Source: an uncultured Eubacteriales bacterium
Lineage (GTDB): Bacteria > Bacillota > Clostridia > Lachnospirales > CAG-274
Assembly (NCBI GenBank): GCA_902496345.1
Contig: CABVAP010000133.1
Span: forward strand, 1 to 6,331
Direction of reading: 5' to 3'
DNA: 6,331 bases
The stretch's first letter is position 1; each line of letters begins with the position of its first letter. Below are positions 1-5,472 of the stretch, in pieces. The notes below the pieces were generated by a model. It did no database searches. It had not been told where the DNA came from and worked only from the letters and a program-made list of their open reading frames with translations. A program made the position numbers and the translations under genes.

Positions 1-225
1 CAAAAAGTACCACGCCGTAGGCAAATAAATAGATTTCCGATAAAATCGGATATAACCCCAAAATCAAAACCACCACAAAACCAGTTTTTTAAATCTTTTT
101 ACTCAAAAAAATTTACCCCTACAACCCCCAATTTACCACTTTACAATGAATCAAATTTTGTTTACAAAACTTGTGGTCTGACTCTAAAAATCTTAAAACT
201 TTTAATCAGAGATAATTTTCAACTC
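1..225. other. AT-rich intergenic region without a recognisable gene
   Basis: This stretch lies beyond the ftsZ terminator. I see no supported coding region on either strand. It contains a short perfect hairpin (TCCGAT/ATCGGA, loop AAA, at 36-50) without a U-tract. It also contains a CCCCCAATT string at about 125-133 that recurs near 4212-4220 and, reversed, near 6249-6256. It may be repeat-derived spacer DNA. Nothing here points to an RNA gene. Confidence 0.5.
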
Positions 226-258
226 AAAAAAGTGCTATCTTTACGACAGCACTTTTTC
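226..258 (-). terminator. Rho-independent terminator of ftsZ
   Basis: A 10-bp perfect stem (227-236 with 248-257, core GTGCT/AGCAC extended by A-T pairs) encloses an 11-nt loop. Read on the minus strand, the stem ends in a run of Ts. It begins about 24 bases after the ftsZ stop codon, the right place to end the division-gene transcript. Because A-runs and T-runs flank both sides, it could also work in the other direction. Confidence 0.85.
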
Positions 259-281
259 ATCAACTCACATAATCATTAAAT

Positions 282-1682
282 TTATTTATTTTTTCTAAAA
301 TTCAAGAAACTTGGAATATCAATTGTACCTCTGTCTTTAACAGAATCTCTTATCGAACCCAAATTAGCCTCTTTGATTTCGCCAGATGGAGCAACCTGCT
401 GTAATGATGGGTCATTATAGTAAATAGCACCTTGAGGCTGAACCTGTGGCTGTACACTTTGAGGTTGCACATTTTGAGCCTGCACATTTGGTTGAACCTG
501 TTGCATCTGAGGTTGTACATTTGGCTGTACCGGTTGTACATTTTGAGGTTGCATCTGTTGGAACTGCTGTTGAGTTTGAACAGGCTGTTCCTGTATGTTC
601 TGAGGCTGAACCTGTTGTACCTGCTGAGGTTGTTGTGGCTGTTGAGGTACATACTGCATTTGAACCCCTTGAGGTTGAACTTCAGCCGAAGTGTAATTCT
701 GTTGGTCAGCTGCTCTTTTTACGTTGTCATCTGTAGTCAAACCTGTAGCTATAACAGTTACGATAACTTCATCACTCATTGACTCATTAAGAGATGTACC
801 AAAAATAATCTCTGCTTCAGGGTCAGCAAGTGAACGTATAAATTCGGCAGCATTATTTGTTTCAATCATTCCTAAGTCAGCACCAGCAGTAAAGTTTACA
901 ATTATAGATTTTGCACCATCAATAGATGTTTCAAGTAAAGGTGATTTAATAGCAAGTTCAGCAGCTGTTCTCGCTTTGTCTTTACCCTTAGAGCGACCAA
1001 CTCCAAGATGAGCAAGACCCTTGTCTGCCATAATTGTATGTACGTCTGCAAAGTCAACATTTATCACACCAGGAGTTAAAATAAGTTCAGAAATACCAGT
1101 TACACCTTGTTTTAAAACATCATCTGCCATTTTAAACGCACTAATCATAGATGTATCTTTATCAGCGATTTCTAAAAGTTTGTTGTTAGGAATTACGATA
1201 AGTGTATCAACGCATTTTTTAAGTTCTTCAATGCCAGCTAACGCATTTTTCATTCTAACGGGGCCTTCAAAAGAGAAAGGTTTTGTAACAACACCAACAG
1301 TCAAAATACCCTTTTCTTTCGCTATACCAGCGATTATAGGAGCAGCACCTGTTCCTGTACCACCGCCCATTCCGGCAGTAACGAATACCATATCATAGTT
1401 TGAAATGGCACTTGCAATTTCTTCCTTAGACTCTTGAGCAGCTTCTTTACCAACAGCAGGGCGACCACCTGCGCCAAGACCTTTTGTTGATTTTATACCA
1501 ATTTGAATTTTTTCATTTGCAAGGCTTTTAGCAAGGACTTTGTTATCTGTATTTACAGATATAAAGTTAATATTTTTAATATCGTCAGCAATCATTCTGT
1601 CAACGGCGTTATTTCCGCCACCACCGACACCAACAACTAATATTTTTGCTTCGCCGAAGTCATCATTACTTATATCCAACAC
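282..1682 (-). CDS. ftsZ: Cell division protein FtsZ
   Basis: Tubulin-like GTPase that polymerises into the cytokinetic Z-ring at mid-cell and recruits the division machinery. Seen in the 466-residue product: an N-terminal Rossmann start (VVGVGGGGNN, about residues 16-25), the tubulin signature GGGTGTG at 106-112, and the T7 catalytic loop N208-x-D210-x-x-D213, which completes the GTPase site of the neighbouring subunit. The conserved core ends near residue 320. Residues about 334-418 form a linker with 39 glutamines in 85 positions, rich in V-Q-P motifs. The end (DIPSFLNFRKNK) matches the conserved C-terminal peptide that binds partners such as FtsA, SepF and ZapA-like proteins. The start is GTG with GGAGGG seven bases upstream. 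The protein is longer than the usual 350-400 residues solely because of the linker. It is last in the murA-ftsQ-ftsZ cluster but has its own promoter. Identification is secure. Confidence 0.98.
   Translation of the reverse strand: MLDISNDDFGEAKILVVGVGGGGNNAVDRMIADDIKNINFISVNTDNKVLAKSLANEKIQIGIKSTKGLGAGGRPAVGKEAAQESKEEIASAISNYDMVFVTAGMGGGTGTGAAPIIAGIAKEKGILTVGVVTKPFSFEGPVRMKNALAGIEELKKCVDTLIVIPNNKLLEIADKDTSMISAFKMADDVLKQGVTGISELILTPGVINVDFADVHTIMADKGLAHLGVGRSKGKDKARTAAELAIKSPLLETSIDGAKSIIVNFTAGADLGMIETNNAAEFIRSLADPEAEIIFGTSLNESMSDEVIVTVIATGLTTDDNVKRAADQQNYTSAEVQPQGVQMQYVPQQPQQPQQVQQVQPQNIQEQPVQTQQQFQQMQPQNVQPVQPNVQPQMQQVQPNVQAQNVQPQSVQPQVQPQGAIYYNDPSLQQVAPSGEIKEANLGSIRDSVKDRGTIDIPSFLNFRKNK
429..683 (-). 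repeat. Degenerate glutamine/proline/valine repeats encoding the FtsZ linker
   Basis: This part of ftsZ is built of imperfect repeats of about 12-18 bp, seen on the plus strand as variations of TTGaGGTTGtACaTT. They encode VQPQ, NVQPQ and PNVQ units (residues about 334-418). The period varies, which suggests slippage or unequal exchange rather than a strict tandem array. Linker length could therefore differ between strains. FtsZ linkers are known to be intrinsically disordered and poorly conserved. Confidence 0.8.
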
Positions 1683-1689
1683 TTATAAT

Positions 1690-1695
1690 CCCTCC
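1690..1695 (-). promoter_or_regulatory. Ribosome binding site fixing the GTG start of ftsZ
   Basis: GGAGGG on the minus strand lies seven bases upstream of the GTG at 1682-1680. No ATG in the same frame is nearby with a comparable site. The spacing is ideal, so this GTG is the chosen start although the ftsZ start is ATG in most relatives. A small 5-bp hairpin (CACAC/GTGTG, 1709-1721) sits just upstream and may modestly affect access. Confidence 0.85.
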
Positions 1696-1826
1696 AAGAT
1701 AAATATTACACACAAGGTGTGAAAATACACTAAAAATCATAAACACCAATTTTTCAATTTTTGTATATAATTAAACAAATCTGAATAAAAGTACACGAGC
1801 AATAAAAAATACCCACAATATATTTA

Positions 1827-1855
1827 ATTTTACATAAACAACTCGAATTTGTCAA
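1827..1855 (-). promoter_or_regulatory. Sigma-A type promoter of ftsZ
   Basis: On the minus strand a perfect -35 TTGACA (1855-1850) is followed by a 17-base spacer and a -10 TAAAAT (1832-1827), five of six matches to TATAAT. Transcription would start near 1820, giving a leader of roughly 137 bases before ftsZ. This is the best promoter match in the window. It implies that ftsZ can be expressed separately from murA and ftsQ. Confidence 0.8.
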
Positions 1856-1990
1856 GACAAGTTACATAAAAAAATAACTAAAAAAAAAGAGATTTTCGTA
1901 AAAACTAAAGGTTTTAAAGTATAAATATTATAAACTAATAATCAATTTGTTTCATTATGTTGTTAGTAATGTTCATAAATCCCATAAACA

Positions 1991-2707
1991 TTATGTTAAA
2001 TATGTAAAGGTCGGTGTACCATCTTTCGAGCTTATATCAAGAATACCTTTGTCATCAGGCGAAAGCTTTTTGATTATTTCGCTTAATGCCGATATTTTCC
2101 AATTTTCATCAGTAAATTCACCAAGAACAACATCTATGTTATTTATGTGTAAATGAATGTCATCTATTTTTGAAACATCAACATTTACAACTTGGTCAAT
2201 TATTTGATATGTGTCCATAAGTTTTGAAAGATTAACAACTATATCAAGTTTTTCTGGTGGGTCAACGACCAATTTTTCACCTATCGAAAAACTAGAGAAG
2301 TTAAGTCCACGAACGACAGGAAGTGGGTTTGTATAAGACGATTTTGAATCAAGTATGCGCCCTTCATCGTCCATAAACAAAAACGTATTTGTGTATGGTA
2401 TATATCCGTACGGCTTTCGCTCTATAACAGAAATTTCAAGCGTATTTGGGAAAGTTCTTATAAACTCCACCGATTTTATATATGGATTTTTTAATAGCTT
2501 CTTTTCTGCTGAAAATGCGTTAAACATATATAAATTGCTTGTCCCAGTGTTTAATTCAGAGCTAGATACAATTTCATCATAAGAAACAATTCCGTTTCCA
2601 GAAACGTTTATAGTTGTTATATAAAAGTATGGGCAAAACATAAAACCGAGTGCAAGCACAGCAACCACACCCAGCACTATAAAAATTTTAAATGACAGCT
2701 TTTTCAT
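1991..2707 (-). CDS. ftsQ: Cell division protein FtsQ/DivIB
   Basis: Bitopic membrane protein of the divisome. In Gram-positives DivIB works with DivIC and FtsL to hold and regulate the septal peptidoglycan synthase. The 238-residue product has a short basic cytoplasmic start (MKKLSFK), one hydrophobic segment (about residues 8-27), a POTRA-like domain (about 29-98, starting ITTINVSGNG and including NPYIKSVEFIRTFPNTLEI), and a beta domain beginning with the typical ERKPYGYI and FLFMDDEGRIL stretches (about 96-120). Length is normal for clostridial members. The ATG start has a GAAGGA-type site about six bases upstream. It sits between murA and ftsZ as in many Clostridia, where it is often annotated either ftsQ or divIB. 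The family call is strong. The choice of symbol is convention. Confidence 0.92.
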   Translation of the reverse strand: MKKLSFKIFIVLGVVAVLALGFMFCPYFYITTINVSGNGIVSYDEIVSSSELNTGTSNLYMFNAFSAEKKLLKNPYIKSVEFIRTFPNTLEISVIERKPYGYIPYTNTFLFMDDEGRILDSKSSYTNPLPVVRGLNFSSFSIGEKLVVDPPEKLDIVVNLSKLMDTYQIIDQVVNVDVSKIDDIHLHINNIDVVLGEFTDENWKISALSEIIKKLSPDDKGILDISSKDGTPTFTYLT

Positions 2708-2722
2708 ATAATTCCTTCTTTT

Positions 2723-2738
2723 AGCCTAAAAATAGGCT
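2723..2738 (-). other. Short hairpin in the ftsQ leader
   Basis: AGCCTA and TAGGCT form a 6-bp perfect stem around a 4-nt A loop (U on the minus-strand transcript). It lies a few bases upstream of the ftsQ ribosome binding site. It is close enough to influence ribosome access, but no U-run follows it in the gene direction, so it is not a normal terminator. Function unknown. Confidence 0.5.
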
Positions 2739-2747
2739 TATTAATTT

Positions 2748-2785
2748 TATAGGTATCGGCACAATAGATAAAACCGATACCTATA
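2748..2785 (-). other. Strong 12-bp hairpin between murA and ftsQ
   Basis: A perfect 12-bp inverted repeat (2748-2759, TATAGGTATCGG, with 2774-2785) encloses a 14-nt loop. It begins 18 bases past the murA stop. Read on the minus strand, the stem is followed by AAAATTAA rather than a T-run, so it does not look like an efficient intrinsic terminator. It could be an mRNA-stabilising or processing hairpin at the murA 3' end, a partial attenuator, or the 5' end of a separate ftsQ transcript. Confidence 0.6.
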
Positions 2786-2787
2786 TC

Positions 2788-2816
2788 ATTATACAACATA
2801 TTATTAATTTTTTAAA
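2788..2816 (-). promoter_or_regulatory. Possible internal promoter for ftsQ
   Basis: On the minus strand TTTAAA (2816-2811), a 17-base spacer and a perfect TATAAT (2793-2788) overlap the 3' end of murA. The -35 matches consensus at only four of six positions and the DNA is AT-rich, so chance is a real possibility. If used, the transcript would start near 2781, inside the arm of the 12-bp hairpin. Confidence 0.35.
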
Positions 2817-4060
2817 GATATATTTGCACCTAAATTTATTAAATTTTCAACAATATTTTCATAGCCTCGCTCCACATAGCCTGTGTTATCTATTGTTGTA
2901 ATGCCATCAGCACAAAGACCGGCTATTATAAGTGCAGCACCACCCCTTAAATCTTTTGCAGAAACATCAGCACCATAAAGTTTTTCTACTCCTTTAACAA
3001 CAAACTCGTGATTACTTTTTTGGTCAATATCAGCCCCCATTTTAATGAGTTCTGGTATATGTGCTGTTCTGTTTTCAAATATAGTTTCATCAAAGAAACA
3101 AATCCCTTTTGCTATTGTAGAGATTGCTGTAAGTTGTGGCTGAATGTCTGTCGGTAAATCAGGGTATGGCAATGTCTTTATAAAAGGAACATTTATAAGT
3201 CGCTTTGGTGATTTTAATGTTATCGTTGACTTATCCCTTTTTATTTTACAACCCATTTTTTTCAAAATATCAACAATTGGAGCTATATGCTCATAAATAA
3301 TATTTTCAAGAGTAATTTTCCCACCTGCTCCTGCTGTTGCAATAAGGTATGTTCCAGCCTCTATCCTGTCTGGTATAATTGTATATTGAACCGGCTTCAA
3401 CCTTTCAACGCCTATTATTGTTATTTCAGAAGTTCCTATTCCGTCTATTTTTGCACCACATTTGACTAAAAAATTACAAAGGTCAGAAACTTCCGGTTCT
3501 TTCGCACAATTAGATATTTTAGTTATTCCATCAGCGAAAACTCCAGCAAGGATAATATTTTGTGTTGCACCAACGCTTGGAAAATTAAGTTTTATTTCGC
3601 ACCCTTTAAGTTTCTCACATCGACATATTATGCTATCATCATTTTCCTCTATCTCTGCTCCCATTTTTTTAAGTGCCGATATATGCAAATCTATAGGCCT
3701 TTTCCCTAGTTCACACCCACCGGGCTGATATATTTTCACTTCACCAAATCTTGCAAGCATAGGTCCCAAAAATATTATTGATGAACGCATTTTTTTTACC
3801 AATTCCCTTGGAATTTCCTTTTTTGATATATCTGACGAATTTACAATAACGGTTTTATCAAACCTTTCAATCGTACAGCCTATACTTTTTAAAATGTCAA
3901 TTGCCGTTTTTGTATCAGCAATGTCAGGGCAATTATTTATTACGCTTATACTACCATTTAGAATAGTCGCTACAAGTATCGGCAAAGCAGCGTTTTTACT
4001 TCCGTTTACTCGCAAATTCCCCTTTAGCTTATGATTTCCTGAAATCACATATTTTCCCAA
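2804..4060 (-). CDS. murA: UDP-N-acetylglucosamine 1-carboxyvinyltransferase (MurA)
   Basis: Cytoplasmic enzyme that transfers the enolpyruvyl group of phosphoenolpyruvate to UDP-GlcNAc, the first committed step of peptidoglycan synthesis. The 418-residue product has normal length and the two-lobed EPSP-synthase-like fold expected of the family. Visible active-site residues by family knowledge: K22-N23 in GSKNAALP, R92 in MRSS, catalytic C116 in PGGCELGKRP (the fosfomycin target; an Asp here would signal resistance, and it is Cys), R121, D305 in LPTDIQPQ, and R398 in YVERGYENI. The start is TTG, with GGGAGGG six bases upstream. That start places MGKYVISG at the usual beginning of the protein, so an ATG elsewhere is not needed. 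It is first in the murA-ftsQ-ftsZ cluster. Firmicutes often carry two MurA paralogues; which one this is cannot be decided here, though linkage to ftsQ and ftsZ is common for one of them. Confidence 0.97.
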   Translation of the reverse strand: MGKYVISGNHKLKGNLRVNGSKNAALPILVATILNGSISVINNCPDIADTKTAIDILKSIGCTIERFDKTVIVNSSDISKKEIPRELVKKMRSSIIFLGPMLARFGEVKIYQPGGCELGKRPIDLHISALKKMGAEIEENDDSIICRCEKLKGCEIKLNFPSVGATQNIILAGVFADGITKISNCAKEPEVSDLCNFLVKCGAKIDGIGTSEITIIGVERLKPVQYTIIPDRIEAGTYLIATAGAGGKITLENIIYEHIAPIVDILKKMGCKIKRDKSTITLKSPKRLINVPFIKTLPYPDLPTDIQPQLTAISTIAKGICFFDETIFENRTAHIPELIKMGADIDQKSNHEFVVKGVEKLYGADVSAKDLRGGAALIIAGLCADGITTIDNTGYVERGYENIVENLINLGANISLKN

Positions 4061-4066
4061 TATTTA

Positions 4067-4073
4067 CCCTCCC
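4067..4073 (-). promoter_or_regulatory. Ribosome binding site fixing the TTG start of murA
   Basis: GGGAGGG on the minus strand lies six bases upstream of the TTG at 4060-4058. The strong site compensates for the weak start codon. The encoded GKYVISGNHKLKG aligns with the usual MurA N-terminus. Confidence 0.85.
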
Positions 4074-4109
4074 AACAAATATTATAATATATATTCTAAA
4101 ACATATATC

Positions 4110-4139
4110 ATAATATTCGCTAAGTTAGATAAATGTGAA
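4110..4139 (-). promoter_or_regulatory. Probable murA promoter
   Basis: On the minus strand TTCACA (4139-4134) and TATTAT (4115-4110) are separated by 18 bases, each five of six to the sigma-A consensus. The expected start near 4103 leaves a leader of about 43 bases. AT-rich surroundings also contain a TATAAT at about 4084-4089 closer to the gene, so the exact promoter is uncertain. Confidence 0.5.
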
Positions 4140-4147
4140 AGTTGTAG

Positions 4148-4220
4148 TTTGTCTAAGACCTTTTTTTAGCCCTTTTGGCAAAGCCCAACAGTCTTAAAAA
4201 ATTTTTTAAAACCCCCAATT
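4148..4220. repeat. Palindromic intergenic repeat between murA and the divergent locus
   Basis: TAAGAC (4154-4159) and GTCTTA (4191-4196) enclose a loop that contains smaller GGC/GCC pairings, including GGCAAAGCCC (4177-4186), followed by A/T runs and AACCCCCAATT (4210-4220). The string GTTTGTC..TAAGACC, the reverse of GGCAAAGCCC, and the reverse of CCCCAATT all recur together at 6249-6287. This suggests two diverged copies of one dispersed repeat family. It does not have to act as a terminator, because the flanking genes diverge. Confidence 0.45.
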
Positions 4221-4240
4221 AAAAAAACAAAAAAATTTTT

Positions 4241-4279
4241 TTGAAAAAAGTGTAACGTTTTTATAATCTCATTTGTTTT
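4241..4279 (+). promoter_or_regulatory. Candidate promoter of the secreted-protein locus
   Basis: Two overlapping possibilities. One is a sigma-A-like TATAAT at 4262-4267 with TTGAAA at 4241-4246, but the spacer is only 15 bases. The other is an ECF-like -35 TGTAAC at 4251-4256, followed 17 bases later by TGTT at 4274-4277. Known ECF promoters of the Bacillus sigma-X type have TGTAAC-N17-CGAC/CGTC, so the -35 fits and the -10 is degenerate. An ECF promoter would agree with the sigma-factor remnant downstream, but this is inference. Confidence 0.4.
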
Positions 4280-4370
4280 ATTAGTAAAGGACAAAAAAAT
4301 ATAGGTTTATTTCTAACCCATAGCTCAACAAAAAACTAAAAAAATAATTTTAAGAAAAGAGGTAATTTAT

Positions 4371-4892
4371 ATGAAAAAATTTATAGGAACTTTTGTTATC
4401 TGTTCAACAATTGCATTTGCAACATTTATCCCAGTTTGTGCTAATGATTTAGAAACATCAAAAATAGAAGTTAGTGCAAATTTAGAAAGCAATTATAAAC
4501 TAGTAATAAATAGAGAAAATGTTGATTCTACTCAAGAAATTTACACCTTTAAAAACCACATTATGCTTCCGGTTCGACTTGTAGCTGAAAAACTCGGTTT
4601 CAAAATTGAATGGAATGAAAGCGAACAATCTATTAGTCTTGACAACGGTGTTGTTAAAACTTCAATAACCATAGGTATTGATAGCTATTATATGTCATCT
4701 TCCTTTGCTATAGGTATGTCTGCCCCTACTCCAATAGGCGTTGCTCCTACTATTAAAAATTCATTAACTTATGTGCCTGTTGATATGTTCAAAATATTAT
4801 TAGGTGAAGATAATGTCAAAATTGATAATAATGTTATAAATATAAATGCAGATGATGTCGATGATATTATAGGCAATACCGCACAATTATGA
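4371..4892 (+). CDS. Secreted protein with copper-amine-oxidase-N-like domain (5' half of a split gene)
   Basis: A 173-residue product. A signal peptide is clear: MKK, a hydrophobic core to about residue 20 and a type I site after PVCA (residue 24). No lipobox is present. Residues about 42-158 look like a copper amine oxidase N-terminal (stalk-like) domain, with the hallmark MLPVRLVAEKLGFKIEWNESE and later SLTYVPVDMFKILLG. In Firmicutes this domain is common in surface proteins and generally has no oxidase activity. The site AGAGGT lies seven bases before the ATG. The last codons (GNTAQL, after DVDDII) and the TGA stop are not native: they come from the inverted repeat of the inserted element that begins at 4872. 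The original gene very likely continued into the DUF4367 domain after 5032. The N-terminal domain is complete, so a secreted fragment may still be made. Confidence 0.75.
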   Translation: MKKFIGTFVICSTIAFATFIPVCANDLETSKIEVSANLESNYKLVINRENVDSTQEIYTFKNHIMLPVRLVAEKLGFKIEWNESEQSISLDNGVVKTSITIGIDSYYMSSSFAIGMSAPTPIGVAPTIKNSLTYVPVDMFKILLGEDNVKIDNNVININADDVDDIIGNTAQL

Positions 4893-5032
4893 TTTCGCAG
4901 CTTTTGATGATATTTCCCATTGCTGCGTCAAAACCTCTTATCATAGGCTCCGACTATGATTGCGAATTTTTTCCTTGCACTGAAAAATATCATCTCAAAC
5001 CTGCTTTATCTAATTATGCGGTATTGCCTATA
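4868..5032. mobile_element. Foldback MITE-like element with TATA flanks
   Basis: The element proper (about 4872-5028, 157 bp) starts GGCAATACCGCACAATTA and ends with the reverse complement of the same 18 bases except one (C at 4884, A at 5016). TATA lies directly outside each end (4868-4871 and 5029-5032), consistent with a duplicated 4-bp target. Beyond the termini the two arms continue to match with small gaps: GCAG, TTTGA, GATGATATTT and TGC pair with the other arm. The centre is another hairpin (TCATAG 4941-4946 with CTATGA 4954-4959). The whole element can therefore fold on itself. It has no transposase gene and must have been moved in trans. From memory, similar sequences are repeated in genomes of gut Clostridia such as Faecalibacterium relatives; I could not check this. 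The transposase family is undecided; a TA-containing target would fit several families, including IS630/Tc1-mariner. Confidence 0.85.
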
Positions 5033-5443
5033 GTAATCGATGACGGATATACTCAAATTCCTAATCCTTTTGTGGAGTATGACTCTATTGAAAATGCTAA
5101 AAAGGCTATTTCTTTTGATTTCGTGTATCCAACAAAATTACCAAAGGGATATAAAATTGACACTATATCAACTATGGAAGATAATTTTATTCAAATCTTT
5201 TATAAAAATGGTGAAAAAGAAATTAATTATAGAATAGCATTAGGAAATAATGATATAAGTGGAGATTATAACGTTTATAAAAACATCGAAAAAATTAATA
5301 TTAACGATTTATATGTTACTGTTAGAAAAAATGATGATACTTTAAGTGCCATTTGGACAAAAGGTGACAATACTTTTTCAATTTTTTCTAACGATAAAAT
5401 TTCACAGGAAGAATTAATAGAAATTATTTCTAGTATACAATAA
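4889..5443 (+). CDS. DUF4367-domain protein (3' half of the split gene, start inside the mobile element)
   Basis: The open frame is 184 codons. The ATG at 4889 overlaps the preceding TGA as ATGA, and no Shine-Dalgarno site precedes it, so expression would depend on translational coupling. Residues 1-48 are encoded by the MITE-like element and are unlikely to be a selected protein sequence. From V49 on (VIDDGYTQIPNPFVEYDSI) it is native. Residues about 78-184 match DUF4367: FDFVYPTKLPKGYKID, then GDISGDY-like NDISGDYNVY, and the ending EELIEIISSIQ. DUF4367 occurs in Firmicutes extracytoplasmic and membrane proteins, often beside ECF sigma factors. The same domain recurs at 5695-6195, about 40% identical by eye without gaps. 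Joining 4871 to 5033 makes it the C-terminus of the upstream gene. The element-coded start is mildly hydrophobic (ISQLLMIFPIAA), but I would not call it a signal peptide. Best regarded as a gene fragment. Confidence 0.6.
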   Translation: MISQLLMIFPIAASKPLIIGSDYDCEFFPCTEKYHLKPALSNYAVLPIVIDDGYTQIPNPFVEYDSIENAKKAISFDFVYPTKLPKGYKIDTISTMEDNFIQIFYKNGEKEINYRIALGNNDISGDYNVYKNIEKININDLYVTVRKNDDTLSAIWTKGDNTFSIFSNDKISQEELIEIISSIQ

Positions 5444-5460
5444 TATTTTAGTCATAGATT

Positions 5461-5466
5461 GGAGGT
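5461..5466 (+). promoter_or_regulatory. Ribosome binding site of the sigma-factor remnant
   Basis: GGAGGT lies six bases before the TTG at 5473-5475. An in-frame TAG at 5455-5457 rules out a start further upstream, and the TTG at 5468 is too close to the site. The well-kept site shows that this was once a translated gene. Confidence 0.75.
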
Positions 5467-5472
5467 ATTGCT

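Noticed and set aside
36..50. The small TCCGAT/ATCGGA hairpin as a terminator
   Set aside because: The stem is six pairs with a 3-nt loop and no T-run on either side, and no gene ends next to it inside the window.
429..683. A CRISPR-like or regulatory repeat array
   Set aside because: The repeats are irregular and in coding phase, and they encode a continuous FtsZ linker joined to the correct C-terminal peptide.
429..782. Open frames on the plus strand opposite the FtsZ linker, rich in Leu/Arg or Val/Ala
   Set aside because: Their low-complexity composition is simply the complement of the Q-rich repeat. They have no ribosome binding site, and the minus-strand gene is certain.
724..1398. Plus-strand open frames opposite the FtsZ core
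   Set aside because: They are antisense shadows of a secure gene, with no family resemblance.
1935..1991. An 18-codon minus-strand frame starting at the end of ftsQ (MFMGFMNITNNIMK...)
   Set aside because: It is very short, has no ribosome binding site, and its Met/Asn richness reflects AT-rich DNA.
3287..3728. Plus-strand open frames opposite murA
   Set aside because: They are shadows of the murA reading frame. The Cys/Tyr/Ser-rich translation is unlike a real protein.
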